From contig NZ_QXEC01000015.1 of the NCBI RefSeq assembly GCF_003583405.1, positions 1-64,000 of the forward strand: DNA of 64,000 nt, written 5' to 3'. A model generated the notes under the pieces. It saw nothing but the letters and a program-made list of their open reading frames with translations. It was not told the origin of the DNA and searched no databases. Both the position numbers and the translations under genes were made by a program. The stretch's first letter is position 1; each line of letters starts with the position of its first letter. This DNA is from Micromonospora radicis. GTDB taxonomy: Bacteria > Actinomycetota > Actinomycetes > Mycobacteriales > Micromonosporaceae. This document shows positions 44,379 through 53,122 of the stretch, piece by piece.

Positions 44379-45680
44379 GTGCGGGCCGCAGACCAGCGCG
44401 AACGCGCAGCCACCGGAGCGTTGGGCCGCTGGTTCGCCGACACCGCCGGTGGACTACCCGCCACCTTCTGGTACCTCTGGGCGGGTCTGCTGGTCAATCG
44501 GGCCGGGGCGTTCGCGATGCTCTTCCTGTCGCTCTACCTGACCGCCGGGCGGGGCGCCAGCGAGGCGCTGGCCGGTGTGATCGTCGGCGCCTACGGCGCG
44601 GGTGGAGCGGCCGGAGTACTGCTCGGCGGGGTACTGGCCGACCGGTGGGGCCGCCGCGCGACCCTGGTGGCGGCGCACCTGGTGACCGCCGCGCTGATGG
44701 TCGTACTGGCGCTGAGCCAGCACCTCGGCGTGATCGCGGCGCTCGCGCTGCTGGTCGGGGTCACCCACTCGATGCCGAGCCCGGCCTTCGTCGCGGCGAT
44801 CGTCGACGTGGTGCCCGAGCACCGCCGGTCCCGCGCGTTCAACCTGCAGTTCTGGGCGTTCAACCTGGGCATGGCGGCGGCCTCGCTACTGGCCGGGCTG
44901 CTGGCCGAGGCGAGCTACCTGGCGCTGTTCCTGGTGGACGCGGTCGCCACGCTGGCCACCGCCGTACTCATCGCATGGAAGGTGCCCGAGACCCTGGCCC
45001 GCCGGTCACCAACGGCCGCGCCACCGCCGGCTGCCGGCGTACGTCGGCCCGGGCTGCACACCGCGCTGACCGACCGCAACTTCCTGGTCTTCGTCGGCTT
45101 GACCTTCGTGTTGGCCGTCCTCACCATGCAGACCTCCACGATCATGCCGCTGGCGATGCGTGCCGACGGGCTGGGGCCCTCGGCGTACGGCGGGGTGGTG
45201 GCCCTCGGCGGGGTGCTGATCGTACTGGGGCAGCTCTTCGTCCCCCGGCTCATCGACCGGCACCGTAAGGCGCACGTGCTCGCCGTCTCCACCGCGCTGC
45301 TCGCGGTCGGTTTCGGCGCGTTGGCCCTCGCCGACGATCTGACGTTCTACCTGGGCGCCTGCGTGGTCTGGACGATCGGCTCCATGCTGGCCGCGCCGCC
45401 GAACGCGCAGATCAACGCGGACCTGGCGGCACCGGCCCTGCGGGCCCGTTACCAGTCGGTCTTCTACCTGGCCTTCCCGGCGGCGTCGTTCGTGGCGCCC
45501 ACGCTCGGTGGGTTCAGCCTGCAGCGCTGGGGCGACGGGCACTGGCTGATCGTCGGCGTCCTGGGGTTGCTGGCCGCCGGTGGCCACCTGCTCGCCGGGC
45601 CGGCCCGGGAGCGGCGGGTGGCCGCGCTGCGCGCCGCCGCGGCGAACCCGGCCGAGCCGACGCTCACCACGTCACGTTGA
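44379..45680 (+). CDS. MFS transporter (exporter), copy 2
   Basis: This 433-residue paralogue of the preceding gene shares TAGGLPATFWYLWAGLLV, the motif A GGVLADRWGRRATLV and FVPRLIDRHRKAHVLA. It has 12 helices and no extra domain. The GTG follows GGGAGG. An inverted-repeat operator lies directly in front, so expression may be induced separately from copy 1. It ends before a very strong hairpin. The substrate is unknown. Confidence 0.88.
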   Translation: MRAADQRERAATGALGRWFADTAGGLPATFWYLWAGLLVNRAGAFAMLFLSLYLTAGRGASEALAGVIVGAYGAGGAAGVLLGGVLADRWGRRATLVAAHLVTAALMVVLALSQHLGVIAALALLVGVTHSMPSPAFVAAIVDVVPEHRRSRAFNLQFWAFNLGMAAASLLAGLLAEASYLALFLVDAVATLATAVLIAWKVPETLARRSPTAAPPPAAGVRRPGLHTALTDRNFLVFVGLTFVLAVLTMQTSTIMPLAMRADGLGPSAYGGVVALGGVLIVLGQLFVPRLIDRHRKAHVLAVSTALLAVGFGALALADDLTFYLGACVVWTIGSMLAAPPNAQINADLAAPALRARYQSVFYLAFPAASFVAPTLGGFSLQRWGDGHWLIVGVLGLLAAGGHLLAGPARERRVAALRAAAANPAEPTLTTSR

Positions 45681-45694
45681 GCGTGGACCCGCCG

Positions 45695-45740
45695 CGACGC
45701 GATGTGCCCGGCACCATCCGGTGCCGGGCACATCGCGTCG
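45695..45740 (+). terminator. 21-bp perfect hairpin after MFS pair
   Basis: Arms 45695-45715 and 45720-45740 pair perfectly (core GATGTGCCCGGCACC) around a 4-nt loop, 14 bases after the stop of MFS copy 2. There is no T run, as is common for actinobacterial terminators. Confidence 0.75.
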
Positions 45741-46069
45741 TACGACCGGCGGCGGCGGGCGAAGCTCACCCCCGTAAGCGACGCCCGCTCACGCCGCCGG
45801 TCCAAACAGGTGGGCCACCGTCCCCCAACGGTGTCGATCCACCCGTCCCCCGACACCTCGCCCGGTTGCACAGATCTGATCGATCCGCCGCTCCCCCGAA
45901 CGGTTCCGAGCGTGGCGCGGTGTAATAAAGCTAGTTCGGCTGGTGGTGCCGATTCAACCTGGCTGGCTGTCTCGCCCGTCACAGCGCCGGTGTCCGGTCC
46001 CGGAACGGCGCATATCGGGCCTCGCCCCTGGCCAACAGCGGGTACCCGCCGAGGATTCCCACAAACCTC
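45741..46069. other. 329-bp gap between convergent genes
   Basis: There is no supported gene. Short frames with weak codon bias occur, none with a ribosome site. An AT-rich island GTGTAATAAAGCTAGTT at about 45920-45937 stands out, and GCGGGTACCCGC near 46040 is a 12-bp palindrome. The island could be a promoter for an unseen RNA or degraded DNA. Confidence 0.4.
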
Positions 46070-47050
46070 TCAGCCGTCTTCCCGATCGGGTGACTCGGTG
46101 CGGAAGAAGTTGCTCTGCCGGCCGTCACGCAGCTGCTCCTGGTAGATCAGGTTCAGCCGCCGCAGGTCGAAGGTGTGGAACCACTCCTCCCAGGTGATCT
46201 CGCGGATCCGGCTGCTCTCCCGGTAGCCGGGGATGTTGAACGTCAGCATGCCGGCCCGGCCCTCCCGCTCGGTACCGCTGATCGTCGCCGGCTTCGCGCC
46301 ACGTGCCCGGGCCCACCGCCGGATCACGTCATGATCGGTGGTCACCAGGCTCCGCCCGGGGCGCTCCGGCCGATCCTGCACCGAAGAGATCACCTGCGAG
46401 GACCGGGACGACCGGGCCGTCGACCGGCCGGTCCGCACCGCGCCGCTGCGGGGTGCGGCCTTCGCGGCGCCCCGAGCCGGAGCCGCCTTCGCGGCCGCCC
46501 GGGCCGGCGCGGCCTTCCCCGCCCCGCGGGCTGGCGCGGCCTTCGCCGCCCCGCGCGCCGGAACCGCCTTCGCCGCCCCGCGCGCCGGAACCGCCTTGGT
46601 GCCGCCCGAGGCGGCCTTGCGGGCCGCGGTGGTCCTCGCGGTCGACGTCGCCCTGCGCGCGGTGCCCGTGGTCTTGCGCGCGGTGGTGGTGGTGGCCTTA
46701 CGTGCGGTCCGCTTGGCCGGTGCGGCCTTCGCGCGGCCCGGAGCGGTCCGCGCCGACGTCGCCTTCGTGCCGGCGGCCTTCGTGCCGGCGGCCCGGCCGG
46801 CGGGTCCGCTGCTCCGACGCGCCGCCCCACCGGAACGCAGCGTCCGGACCAGCGTCTTCACCAGTTCCGGCTTGCGTAGTGCGGAGATGCCGGAGACGCC
46901 GTGCCGGCGCAGTTGGCCCCGGATGTCGTCCACCCGCATCCGGGAGATCTCCGACTCGGAGATCCGCGGACTGTTCGGGGTCTGGTTGCCGGCCTGCCGC
47001 TTGGTGCTGGTCGCGGTCCCGCCGCGACCCGAGCTGTTTCGCTGAGCCAT
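46070..47050 (-). CDS. Rho-N domain protein with histone-H1-like basic repeats
   Basis: In this 326-residue protein, residues about 30-75 (SRMRVDDIRGQLRRHGVSGISALRKPELVKTLVRTL) form a Rho_N/SAP-like helix-extended-loop-helix. Residues about 75-225 are a Lys/Arg/Ala/Pro region with repeated KAAPARGAA units, like histone H1 or bacterial HU-tail proteins. Residues about 235-326 form a conserved globular end (DHDVIRRWARARGAKPATIS ... ITWEEWFHTFDLRRLNLIYQ). It probably binds DNA or RNA and may act in chromosome compaction. The ATG start gives MAQRNSSGRGG. Confidence 0.8.
   Translation of the reverse strand: MAQRNSSGRGGTATSTKRQAGNQTPNSPRISESEISRMRVDDIRGQLRRHGVSGISALRKPELVKTLVRTLRSGGAARRSSGPAGRAAGTKAAGTKATSARTAPGRAKAAPAKRTARKATTTTARKTTGTARRATSTARTTAARKAASGGTKAVPARGAAKAVPARGAAKAAPARGAGKAAPARAAAKAAPARGAAKAAPRSGAVRTGRSTARSSRSSQVISSVQDRPERPGRSLVTTDHDVIRRWARARGAKPATISGTEREGRAGMLTFNIPGYRESSRIREITWEEWFHTFDLRRLNLIYQEQLRDGRQSNFFRTESPDREDG
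46457..46596 (-). repeat. 27-bp coding repeats in basic region
   Basis: A run of about five 24-27-bp units encodes (K)AxPARGAA; two adjacent units ending at about 46596 are identical at the DNA level. This basic, Pro/Ala-spaced repeat is the histone-like part of the protein and likely varies in length. Confidence 0.65.
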
Positions 47051-47168
47051 GGACGCTCACGCTCCTCGCCACTGGAGTCTCGGCGCGCGGCGGGTCCCAA
47101 CGCCGCACCGCGCGGGGCGGCTTACCCAGCAGGAACGCTCTGAACCACGGTTCGGCGAACCCGTTGCC

Positions 47169-47684
47169 TCAGGGCTCGCCCGCACCACCGGCGGCCGGGC
47201 CGGAGGGTTCGAAGAGGTGCGCGAAGGCCGCGAGGTTCGCGGTGGATTCACCCCGCTTGACCCGCCACTCCCACTCCCGCCGGATCGAGCTGCCGAAACC
47301 GATCTCCAGCATCGTGTCGAACGACTCGTCGGCGTAGCTCAACACCGCGCCGAGCAGCCGGTCCAACTCGTCGGCGTCGACACCGGCGGGGTTGACCCGA
47401 CCCGTCAGGTAGACGTCACCGACGGCGTCGATGGAGAACGAGACGCCGTACATCCGGGCGTTGCGCTGCAACAGCCAGGCCCACAGCTCCTCGCGGCGCT
47501 CGTCCGGTTGGCGCATCACGAACGCCTCGATCCGCAGCGCGTGCTCACCGACGATCAGGTTGCAGATCGTCTTGAGCTTGTGCGTACCGGGCAGGGTCAC
47601 CGCGTACGACCCCGGGCCGGTGGACTCGCAGACCAGTTCCCGCTCCGCACAGACCGACTCGATCAGCGCACCCAGCTCACTCAC
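47169..47684 (-). CDS. YbjN-domain protein
   Basis: This protein of 171 residues has a YbjN-type fold (similar to type III secretion chaperones): GALIESVCAERELVCEST, LKTICNLIVGEHALRIEAFV, RREELWAWLLQRN and GVDADELDRLLGAVLSYADESFDTMLEIGF. The function of the family is unclear. It is conserved beside mshA in actinobacteria (Rv0487 next to Rv0486, from memory). I chose GTG 47684 because TAGAGT lies seven bases before it; the GTG nine bases upstream would overlap that box. Confidence 0.85.
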   Translation of the reverse strand: MSELGALIESVCAERELVCESTGPGSYAVTLPGTHKLKTICNLIVGEHALRIEAFVMRQPDERREELWAWLLQRNARMYGVSFSIDAVGDVYLTGRVNPAGVDADELDRLLGAVLSYADESFDTMLEIGFGSSIRREWEWRVKRGESTANLAAFAHLFEPSGPAAGGAGEP

Positions 47685-47754
47685 CGGGCCCACTCTACGG
47701 CCGGCGGCACCAGCACCGCTCGGGCACGCGACGGCCGTGCCCCGCCCCGCGCCC

Positions 47755-49101
47755 TCAGCGGAAGGCGGCGAGTTCGGAGGTGAGTCGGGCCCGGTGCGCG
47801 GTCATCGCCTCACCGTAGACGGCGAGTAGGCGGTCGGCCGTACGGTGCCAGGAGAAGTTACGGGCATGCTGGGCGGCGCCGACCGACAGTTCGGCCCGGC
47901 GGGCCCGGTCGGGCAGCAGACGGGCCAGCGCGCCCGCCCAGTCGCCCGGGTCGTGGCCGCGTACCAGCACCCCGCTGACCTGATCGCGCACCGCGGTCAC
48001 CAGACCACCGACGGCGGCGGCCACCACCGGCGTACCGCAGGCCTGGGCCTCCAGGGCCACCAGGCCGAAGGACTCGTTGTACGACGGCACCGCCACCAGG
48101 TCCGCCGCCTGGTACAGCAGGGGCAGTTCGGCACCGGTGCGCGGCGGCAGGAAGTGCACCCGGTCGGTGACACCGAGCGAGGCGGCCAGCTCGATCAGGG
48201 CGGTGGGCCGGTCCAGCCCGCTCCCGCTGGGGCCACCGCAGATCACCACGGCCACCTCCCGGGCCAACGCCGGATCCCGTCGGCGCAGCGCGGCGATCGC
48301 GCGGATCAGCACGTCCGGGGCCTTCAACGGCTGGATCCGCCCGACGAAGGCGACCAGCTGGCCGGTGGTGGGCAGGCCCAGCCGGACGCGGGCCGCGGCG
48401 ACCGCGGCCTCCCGGTCACCGGTCAGCGGACGGAAGCGGTCCAGGTCCACGCCGGGCTCGACCACGGCGACCCGGCTCGGGTCGGCGGCGTACCGTCCGA
48501 TCAGGTCGCGCGCCTCGACCCGGGTGTTCGCGACCAGCCGGTCGGCCTCGGCGACCACCTGTTCCTCGCCGATCACCCGGGCCTTGGGCTCCGGCCGGTC
48601 CCCGGCGGCCAGTTGCGCGTTCTTCACCTTGGCCAGGGTGTGCGCGGAGTGCACCAGCGGCACCCCCCAGCGCTCCTTGGCCAGCCAGCCGACCTGCCCG
48701 GAGAGCCAGTAGTGGGAGTGGATGAGGTCGTAGTGGCCGGGCGGGCGGGCCGCCTCGGCGCGCAACACCCCGGCGGTGAAGGCGCAGAGCTGGCCGGGCA
48801 GTTCCTCCTTGGTCAGCCCTTCCAGCGGCCCGGCCATCACGTGCCGGACGTGCACCCCGGGAACCACCTCGACCACCGGGGGCAGGTCACCCGAGGTGGC
48901 CCGGGTGAAGATCTCCACCTCGACGTTCGCCTCGGCCAACCGCCGGGCGACCTCCAGGATGTAGACGTTCATGCCACCGGCGTCCCCGGTGCCGGGCTGG
49001 TGCAGGGGTGAGGTGTGCACCGACAGCGTCGCTATCCGCCGGGGCCGGGGCCACGGCAGCGCACCTCGCTGACGACCGACACCGGTGTGCAATTCCGCCA
49101 C
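47755..49101 (-). CDS. mshA: D-inositol-3-phosphate glycosyltransferase (mycothiol biosynthesis)
   Basis: This 448-residue GT4 enzyme is MshA; it transfers GlcNAc from UDP-GlcNAc to inositol-3-phosphate, the first step of mycothiol synthesis. Motifs are [19 protein letters not shown] (acceptor loop), [49 protein letters not shown] and the donor site [21 protein letters not shown]. The GTG of VAELHTG follows GGGAG by eight bases; an upstream ATG would add 26 residues without a good site. It is divergent from the SDR gene. Confidence 0.95.
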   Translation of the reverse strand: MAELHTGVGRQRGALPWPRPRRIATLSVHTSPLHQPGTGDAGGMNVYILEVARRLAEANVEVEIFTRATSGDLPPVVEVVPGVHVRHVMAGPLEGLTKEELPGQLCAFTAGVLRAEAARPPGHYDLIHSHYWLSGQVGWLAKERWGVPLVHSAHTLAKVKNAQLAAGDRPEPKARVIGEEQVVAEADRLVANTRVEARDLIGRYAADPSRVAVVEPGVDLDRFRPLTGDREAAVAAARVRLGLPTTGQLVAFVGRIQPLKAPDVLIRAIAALRRRDPALAREVAVVICGGPSGSGLDRPTALIELAASLGVTDRVHFLPPRTGAELPLLYQAADLVAVPSYNESFGLVALEAQACGTPVVAAAVGGLVTAVRDQVSGVLVRGHDPGDWAGALARLLPDRARRAELSVGAAQHARNFSWHRTADRLLAVYGEAMTAHRARLTSELAAFR

Positions 49102-49284
49102 GTCCGCTCCCTTTGCCACGGTTGATGCCGTCCTGCACGACCGGCGTGCCTCTGCGTCAACCTCCGCGCCGGATGTCATCTTCCCGATCGGCGTGCGGAA
49201 ATACGTCGGCCAGGCCCGCCAGCGTGACCGACCTCATCGTGGCGGCGGCTCCGGTGCCGCCCGGGCAGGGGCGAGAATGGCCGG

Positions 49285-50049
49285 ATGAGTCGTGTCGCCA
49301 TCGTCACCGGAGCGTCCAGCGGGATCGGCGCCGCCACCGCCCGCCGGCTTGCCGGCGAGGGCTTCCACGTGCTCGCCGCGGCCCGGCGTACCGACCGGTT
49401 GGCCGGGCTGGTGGACCAGATCACCGCCGACGGCGGTACGGCCACGGCGGTGGCCTGCGACGTCACCTCCGACGAGTCGGTGGCGGCGCTCGCCCAGGCC
49501 GCCCGGCAGGCACCCGGGCCGGTGACCCTGCTGGTCAACAACGCCGGTGGGGCACGCGGGCTGGATCCGGTGGAGACCGGCTCGGTCGAGGACTGGCAGT
49601 GGATGTACGACGTCAACGTGCTCGGCACCCTGCGGGTCACCCAGGCGCTGCTGCCCGAGTTGGCGGCCTCCGGAGCCGGCACCATCGTCGTCGTCTCGTC
49701 GACCGCGGGTTTCACGGTCTACGAGGGCGGTGGCGGCTACACGGCCGCCAAGCACGCGCAGACCGCCGTCGCCGGCACGCTGCGGTTGGAGCTGTGCGGC
49801 CGTCCGGTCCGGGTGATCGAGATCGACCCGGGCATGGTGAAGACCGACGAGTTCGCCCTGGTGCGCTTCGGCGGCGACGCCGGCCGGGCGGAGGCGGTGT
49901 ACGCCGGGGTCGCCGAGCCGTTGCTCGCCGACGATGTCGCCGACTGCATCGCCTGGTGCGCCACCCGCCCGCAACACGTCAACGTGGACCGGCTCGTGGT
50001 CCGCCCACTGGCTCAGGCCGCCCAGCACAAGGTGCACCGGGCGAGCTGA
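49285..50049 (+). CDS. short-chain dehydrogenase/reductase
   Basis: This 254-residue classical SDR has the cofactor motif AIVTGASSGIGAATARRL, NNAGGARG, catalytic Ser in VVVSSTAGF, Tyr/Lys in YTAAKHAQTAV and downstream IDPGMVKTDEF. The Arg pair after the Gly motif suggests NADP(H). The substrate is unknown. The ATG at 49285 is used, with an in-frame-unlinked ATG eight bases upstream. It corresponds in position to Rv0484c (from memory) and is followed after eight bases by a methyltransferase gene. Confidence 0.92.
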   Translation: MSRVAIVTGASSGIGAATARRLAGEGFHVLAAARRTDRLAGLVDQITADGGTATAVACDVTSDESVAALAQAARQAPGPVTLLVNNAGGARGLDPVETGSVEDWQWMYDVNVLGTLRVTQALLPELAASGAGTIVVVSSTAGFTVYEGGGGYTAAKHAQTAVAGTLRLELCGRPVRVIEIDPGMVKTDEFALVRFGGDAGRAEAVYAGVAEPLLADDVADCIAWCATRPQHVNVDRLVVRPLAQAAQHKVHRAS

Positions 50050-50057
50050 GCCGGGCG

Positions 50058-50840
50058 ATGGCGCCGCGACCGCTCGGGGTGATCACCCGGGGCACCACCA
50101 ATCCCAACCGGCTCCGCCGGGTGGACAACTGGATCGTCGAGACCTGCGGCGAGGTGCTGCGGGCCGCGCCGGACCCGCTGGTGGTCGACCTCGGCTACGG
50201 CGCGACCCCGGTCACCGCGGTGGAACTGCGGGCCCGGCTCGCGGCGGGGGTCCGCGCCGACATACGGGTGGTCGGATTGGAGATCGACCCGGTCCGCGTC
50301 GCCGCCGCCCAGCCGGCCGCCGACCCGCCCGGGTTGGCCTTCGCCCGGGGCGGGTTCGAACTGGCCGGGCTCCGGCCGGCCCTGGTCCGCGCGTTCAACG
50401 TGCTCCGCCAGTACGACGAGAGCGAGGTCGCCGACGCCTGGGCCACCGTCACCGCGCGGCTGGCGCCGGGTGGCCTGCTGGTCGAGGGCACCTGCGACGA
50501 GCTGGGCCGGCTCGCCGGTTGGGTACTGGTGGATGCCGACGGCCCGCGTACCCTGACCCTGGCCGCCCGGCTCTCCACCATGGACAGTCCGGCCCAGCTG
50601 GCGGAGCGGCTACCCAAGGCGCTCATCCACCGCAACGTCCCCGGCGAAGTCGTCCACGACCTGATCCGGGCGCTGGACGACGCCTGGCGGGCCGCCGCCG
50701 GCTATGCCCCCTTCGGGCCCCGGCAACGCTGGCTGCACACCGTCGCGGCGGTACGCGCCCAGGGCTGGCCCGTCCTGCACCGCCCCCGCCGCTGGCGGCT
50801 GGGCGAAGTCACCCTGCCCTGGCCCGCCGTCGCCCCCTGA
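50058..50840 (+). CDS. class I SAM-dependent methyltransferase-like protein
   Basis: This 260-residue Rossmann-fold methyltransferase has motif I LVVDLGYGATPVTAVELRARL, an acidic Asp/Glu after strand 2 (VVGLEIDPVRVAAA), RAFNVLRQYDESEV at motif III and a LAPGGLLVEGTCDE strand. The Gly of GxGxG is replaced by Y-G-A, still compatible with SAM binding. The product is unknown. ATG 50058 lies eight bases after the SDR stop with no clear ribosome site, so coupled translation is likely. It is convergent with murB. Confidence 0.8.
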   Translation: MAPRPLGVITRGTTNPNRLRRVDNWIVETCGEVLRAAPDPLVVDLGYGATPVTAVELRARLAAGVRADIRVVGLEIDPVRVAAAQPAADPPGLAFARGGFELAGLRPALVRAFNVLRQYDESEVADAWATVTARLAPGGLLVEGTCDELGRLAGWVLVDADGPRTLTLAARLSTMDSPAQLAERLPKALIHRNVPGEVVHDLIRALDDAWRAAAGYAPFGPRQRWLHTVAAVRAQGWPVLHRPRRWRLGEVTLPWPAVAP

Positions 50841-50937
50841 TCCGGAGGGCAGGAAGGGCCGAGCAGGTGCCGCGGGGTGCGGGACTGTCAGAGGGTGAGT
50901 CAGACCGGCCGGGGGACCCGCTCCCACCTGATCACTG

Positions 50938-52020
50938 TCAGAGGGCGCAGTTGACCAGGACGGGTTCGGGGTGCAGGGTGACGGCGAAGCGGGCCTGCAC
51001 GCCGTCCCGGATCTCGCGGGCGAGGGTGAGCAGCGCCTCGGCGCTCGCCGCGCCGGTGGGATTGGTCAGCGCCAGGGTGTGCTTGCTGGAGATGGCGACG
51101 CCCTGGGGGCCGGGGTAGCCCTTGCCGAAGCCGGCCTTGTCGATCAACCAGGCGGCACTCACCTTGACCTGGTCCCCCGCGCCCGGCCAGGCCGGCGGCT
51201 CCCCGATGTCGACGGCCCGCTGCCGCAGCACCTCGTACGCGGCCCCGTCGAGCACCGGGTTGGTGAAGAACGAGCCGACCGAGCGGGTGTCCGGGTCGGC
51301 CGGGTCGAGCACCATGCCCTTGCCGGCGCGCAGCCCCAGCACGGTGCTCCGGGCCTGGGTCAGCGGCACCCGGTCACCGACCTCGACGCCGAGCGCCCGG
51401 GCGAGTTCCGCGTACCGCACCGGGCCGGAGAGCGGCGAGCGGGCCAGCCGGAAGTCGACCGAGAGCACCACCCAACGCTCGCTGTACTTGAAGATGCTGC
51501 CCCGGTAGGCGAAGCCGCAGTCCACGGCGGCCAGGTGACCGGTGGTCGCGGTGCTGCGGTCGTACGCCCGCACGCCGACGATGGTCTCGGCGACCTCCTG
51601 GCCGTACGCGCCGACGTTCTGGATCGGGGTGGCCCCGGTCGAGCCGGGGATGCCGGAGAGGCACTCCAACCCGGACCATCCCCGCTGCACGGTGGCGGCC
51701 ACCAGGTCGTCCCACGGTTCGCCGGCCTCGACGCGGATCGTCACGGTCTGCTCGTCCTCGGCGAGCACCCGCAGCCCCCGGGAGCGGACCAGGACCACGG
51801 TGCCCGGGAAACCACCGTCGCCGATCACCACGTTGCTGCCGCCGGCGAGCAGCAGAACCGGCTCCGGCGCCTCGCGCACCCGGGAGACGATCTCCTCGGC
51901 GGTGGTCGCGGTGACGATCTTCCCGGCCGGGCCACCCAGGCGTAATGTGGTGTATTGCGCCAGATCGTCCTTGGTGGCGGGTTCGGTGGCCGCTGTCGGC
52001 TGGGCGTAGACGTCAGACAC
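50938..52020 (-). CDS. murB: UDP-N-acetylenolpyruvoylglucosamine reductase
   Basis: This 360-residue MurB reduces UDP-GlcNAc-enolpyruvate to UDP-MurNAc with NADPH and FAD in peptidoglycan synthesis. The FAD-binding stretch is LLLAGGSNVVIGDGGFPGTVV. YRGSIFK and the C-terminal Ser/Glu regions (SVGSFFTNPV, WLIDKAGFGKGYPG) fit the type I enzyme. The GTG is seven bases after TAGGGT with no ribosome site, indicating a leaderless start. It is divergent from the isomerase-like gene. Confidence 0.95.
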   Translation of the reverse strand: MSDVYAQPTAATEPATKDDLAQYTTLRLGGPAGKIVTATTAEEIVSRVREAPEPVLLLAGGSNVVIGDGGFPGTVVLVRSRGLRVLAEDEQTVTIRVEAGEPWDDLVAATVQRGWSGLECLSGIPGSTGATPIQNVGAYGQEVAETIVGVRAYDRSTATTGHLAAVDCGFAYRGSIFKYSERWVVLSVDFRLARSPLSGPVRYAELARALGVEVGDRVPLTQARSTVLGLRAGKGMVLDPADPDTRSVGSFFTNPVLDGAAYEVLRQRAVDIGEPPAWPGAGDQVKVSAAWLIDKAGFGKGYPGPQGVAISSKHTLALTNPTGAASAEALLTLAREIRDGVQARFAVTLHPEPVLVNCAL

Positions 52021-52090
52021 GCCTTTCACCCTAGGCTGGAGGGCAGCCGCGGCACCCACTGGTGGCCGGGTCACCCCCGGGAGGATGGCG

Positions 52091-52855
52091 ATGAGCAGAA
52101 TGCACGGCACCAAGGACTTCTGGATCGGCGCGCTCCGGGCGGAGGGCCCGGCATTCGCCGCCGCGGTGGCCGAGGCCCCGCCCGAGACACCCGTGCTGTC
52201 CTGCCCCGGCTGGACGGTGGCCGACCTGGCCCTGCACCTGGCCGGGATCTACCAGTGGGTGGGCTCCGTCGCCGGGACGGGCGCGAGCACCGCGCCCGAG
52301 CAGCCCCGGGCACAGCGGCCCGAGCCCACGCCGGGGCGCACTGCCGCGCAGCAGTGGCAGCGGGCGTACGACGAGCTGATGGCGCTCTTCGAGGGGCTGG
52401 ACCCGGAGGCGTCGGCCTGGAACTGGGCCCCGCAGCCGAAGAAGGCGGGCTTCTGGCCCCGCCGGATGGCCCACGAGACGGCGGTGCACCGCTGGGACGC
52501 CCAGCTCGCCATCGCCGCCGGTGAACCGATCGAGGCCAAGCTCGCGGCCGACGGGGTGAGCGAGGTACTCGACACCTGGCTGCCGGCCGGCCGGCGGAAG
52601 GCGGGCGGCCCGTGGCGCGGGGTGGTCCGGCTCAGCGCGACCGATGCCGCACAGGACTGGTACCTGCGGCTGCGCGGGGAGGGGGTGGCCCTGCTGGACA
52701 CCGGCACCATCCTCGACCACGACGACCATCACGCCCGGGTGCACGTCAGCGGCACGGCCAGCGACCTGCTGCTGGCACTCTGGGGCCGGGTCAGCTTCGA
52801 GACCCTGACCGTCTCCGGTGACGCCACGCTGCTCGACGGGGTACGCACCGGCTGA
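52091..52855 (+). CDS. maleylpyruvate isomerase-like DinB-fold protein (TIGR03083 type)
   Basis: In this protein of 254 residues, the N-terminal four-helix bundle has the mycothiol-dependent maleylpyruvate isomerase/DinB metal set: WTVADLALHLAGIYQW and MAHETAVHRWDAQLA, supplying the His ligands. The C-terminal SCP2-like domain follows. Such actinobacterial proteins are thought to be mycothiol-dependent enzymes. ATG 52091 was chosen since GGGAGG lies six bases before it, whereas ATG 52085 would abut it. It ends before a 16-bp hairpin. Confidence 0.85.
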   Translation: MSRMHGTKDFWIGALRAEGPAFAAAVAEAPPETPVLSCPGWTVADLALHLAGIYQWVGSVAGTGASTAPEQPRAQRPEPTPGRTAAQQWQRAYDELMALFEGLDPEASAWNWAPQPKKAGFWPRRMAHETAVHRWDAQLAIAAGEPIEAKLAADGVSEVLDTWLPAGRRKAGGPWRGVVRLSATDAAQDWYLRLRGEGVALLDTGTILDHDDHHARVHVSGTASDLLLALWGRVSFETLTVSGDATLLDGVRTG

Positions 52856-52891
52856 GCGCCGGGGCGCGCTGATCAACACCCACCCCGCCGG

Positions 52892-52926
52892 AACGGCGGT
52901 TACCGAGCGACTCGGTAACCGCCGTT
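52892..52926 (+). terminator. perfect 16-bp terminator hairpin
   Basis: AACGGCGGTTACCGAG pairs with CTCGGTAACCGCCGTT around a CGA loop, followed by a short TTT. It ends the isomerase-like transcript and insulates the sugar operon. Confidence 0.8.
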
Positions 52927-53018
52927 TCGCCGTAGCGGCGCCCGGACCCGGCGCCCGGACCCGGCACCGGCAGGCGAGCGCCGGCGGGTGGGCCGTGGCC
53001 GATCTGTGACCTGAGCCG

Positions 53019-53032
53019 AGAGAGCGCTCTCT
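53019..53032. promoter_or_regulatory. LacI-family operator 1
   Basis: AGAGAGCGCTCTCT is a perfect 14-bp palindrome abutting the -35 TTGACA. It has the same central pattern as the CebR operator of Streptomyces (TGGGAGCGCTCCCA) and is the likely site of the LacI protein encoded at the end of the operon. Confidence 0.75.
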
Positions 53033-53061
53033 TGACATCGGTCCGGAGCGGACCGCAGGCT
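53032..53061 (+). promoter_or_regulatory. promoter of the beta-glucoside operon
   Basis: TTGACA (53032-53037) and CAGGCT (53056-53061) are 18 bases apart. The spacer is filled by a palindrome CGGTCCG-GAG-CGGACCG (53039-53055), and the promoter is flanked on both sides by LacI-type operators. Confidence 0.6.
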
Positions 53062-53064
53062 ACG

Positions 53065-53078
53065 TGAGAGCGCTCTCA
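53065..53078. promoter_or_regulatory. LacI-family operator 2
   Basis: TGAGAGCGCTCTCA is a perfect 14-bp palindrome just downstream of the -10 box, 46 bases centre-to-centre from operator 1. Two sites flanking the promoter suggest cooperative repression, possibly with local looping. Confidence 0.75.
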
Positions 53079-53122
53079 GACCCATCCCACCACCACCCCA
53101 CCTGAGAGGGGTTCGCCAGATC

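Noticed and set aside
50883-50945. Direct repeat ACTGTCAGAGGG around the murB 3' end (50883 and 50934) as an attachment site
   Set aside because: Only 12 bases, 51 apart, with nothing between that looks mobile; probably chance or a small duplication.
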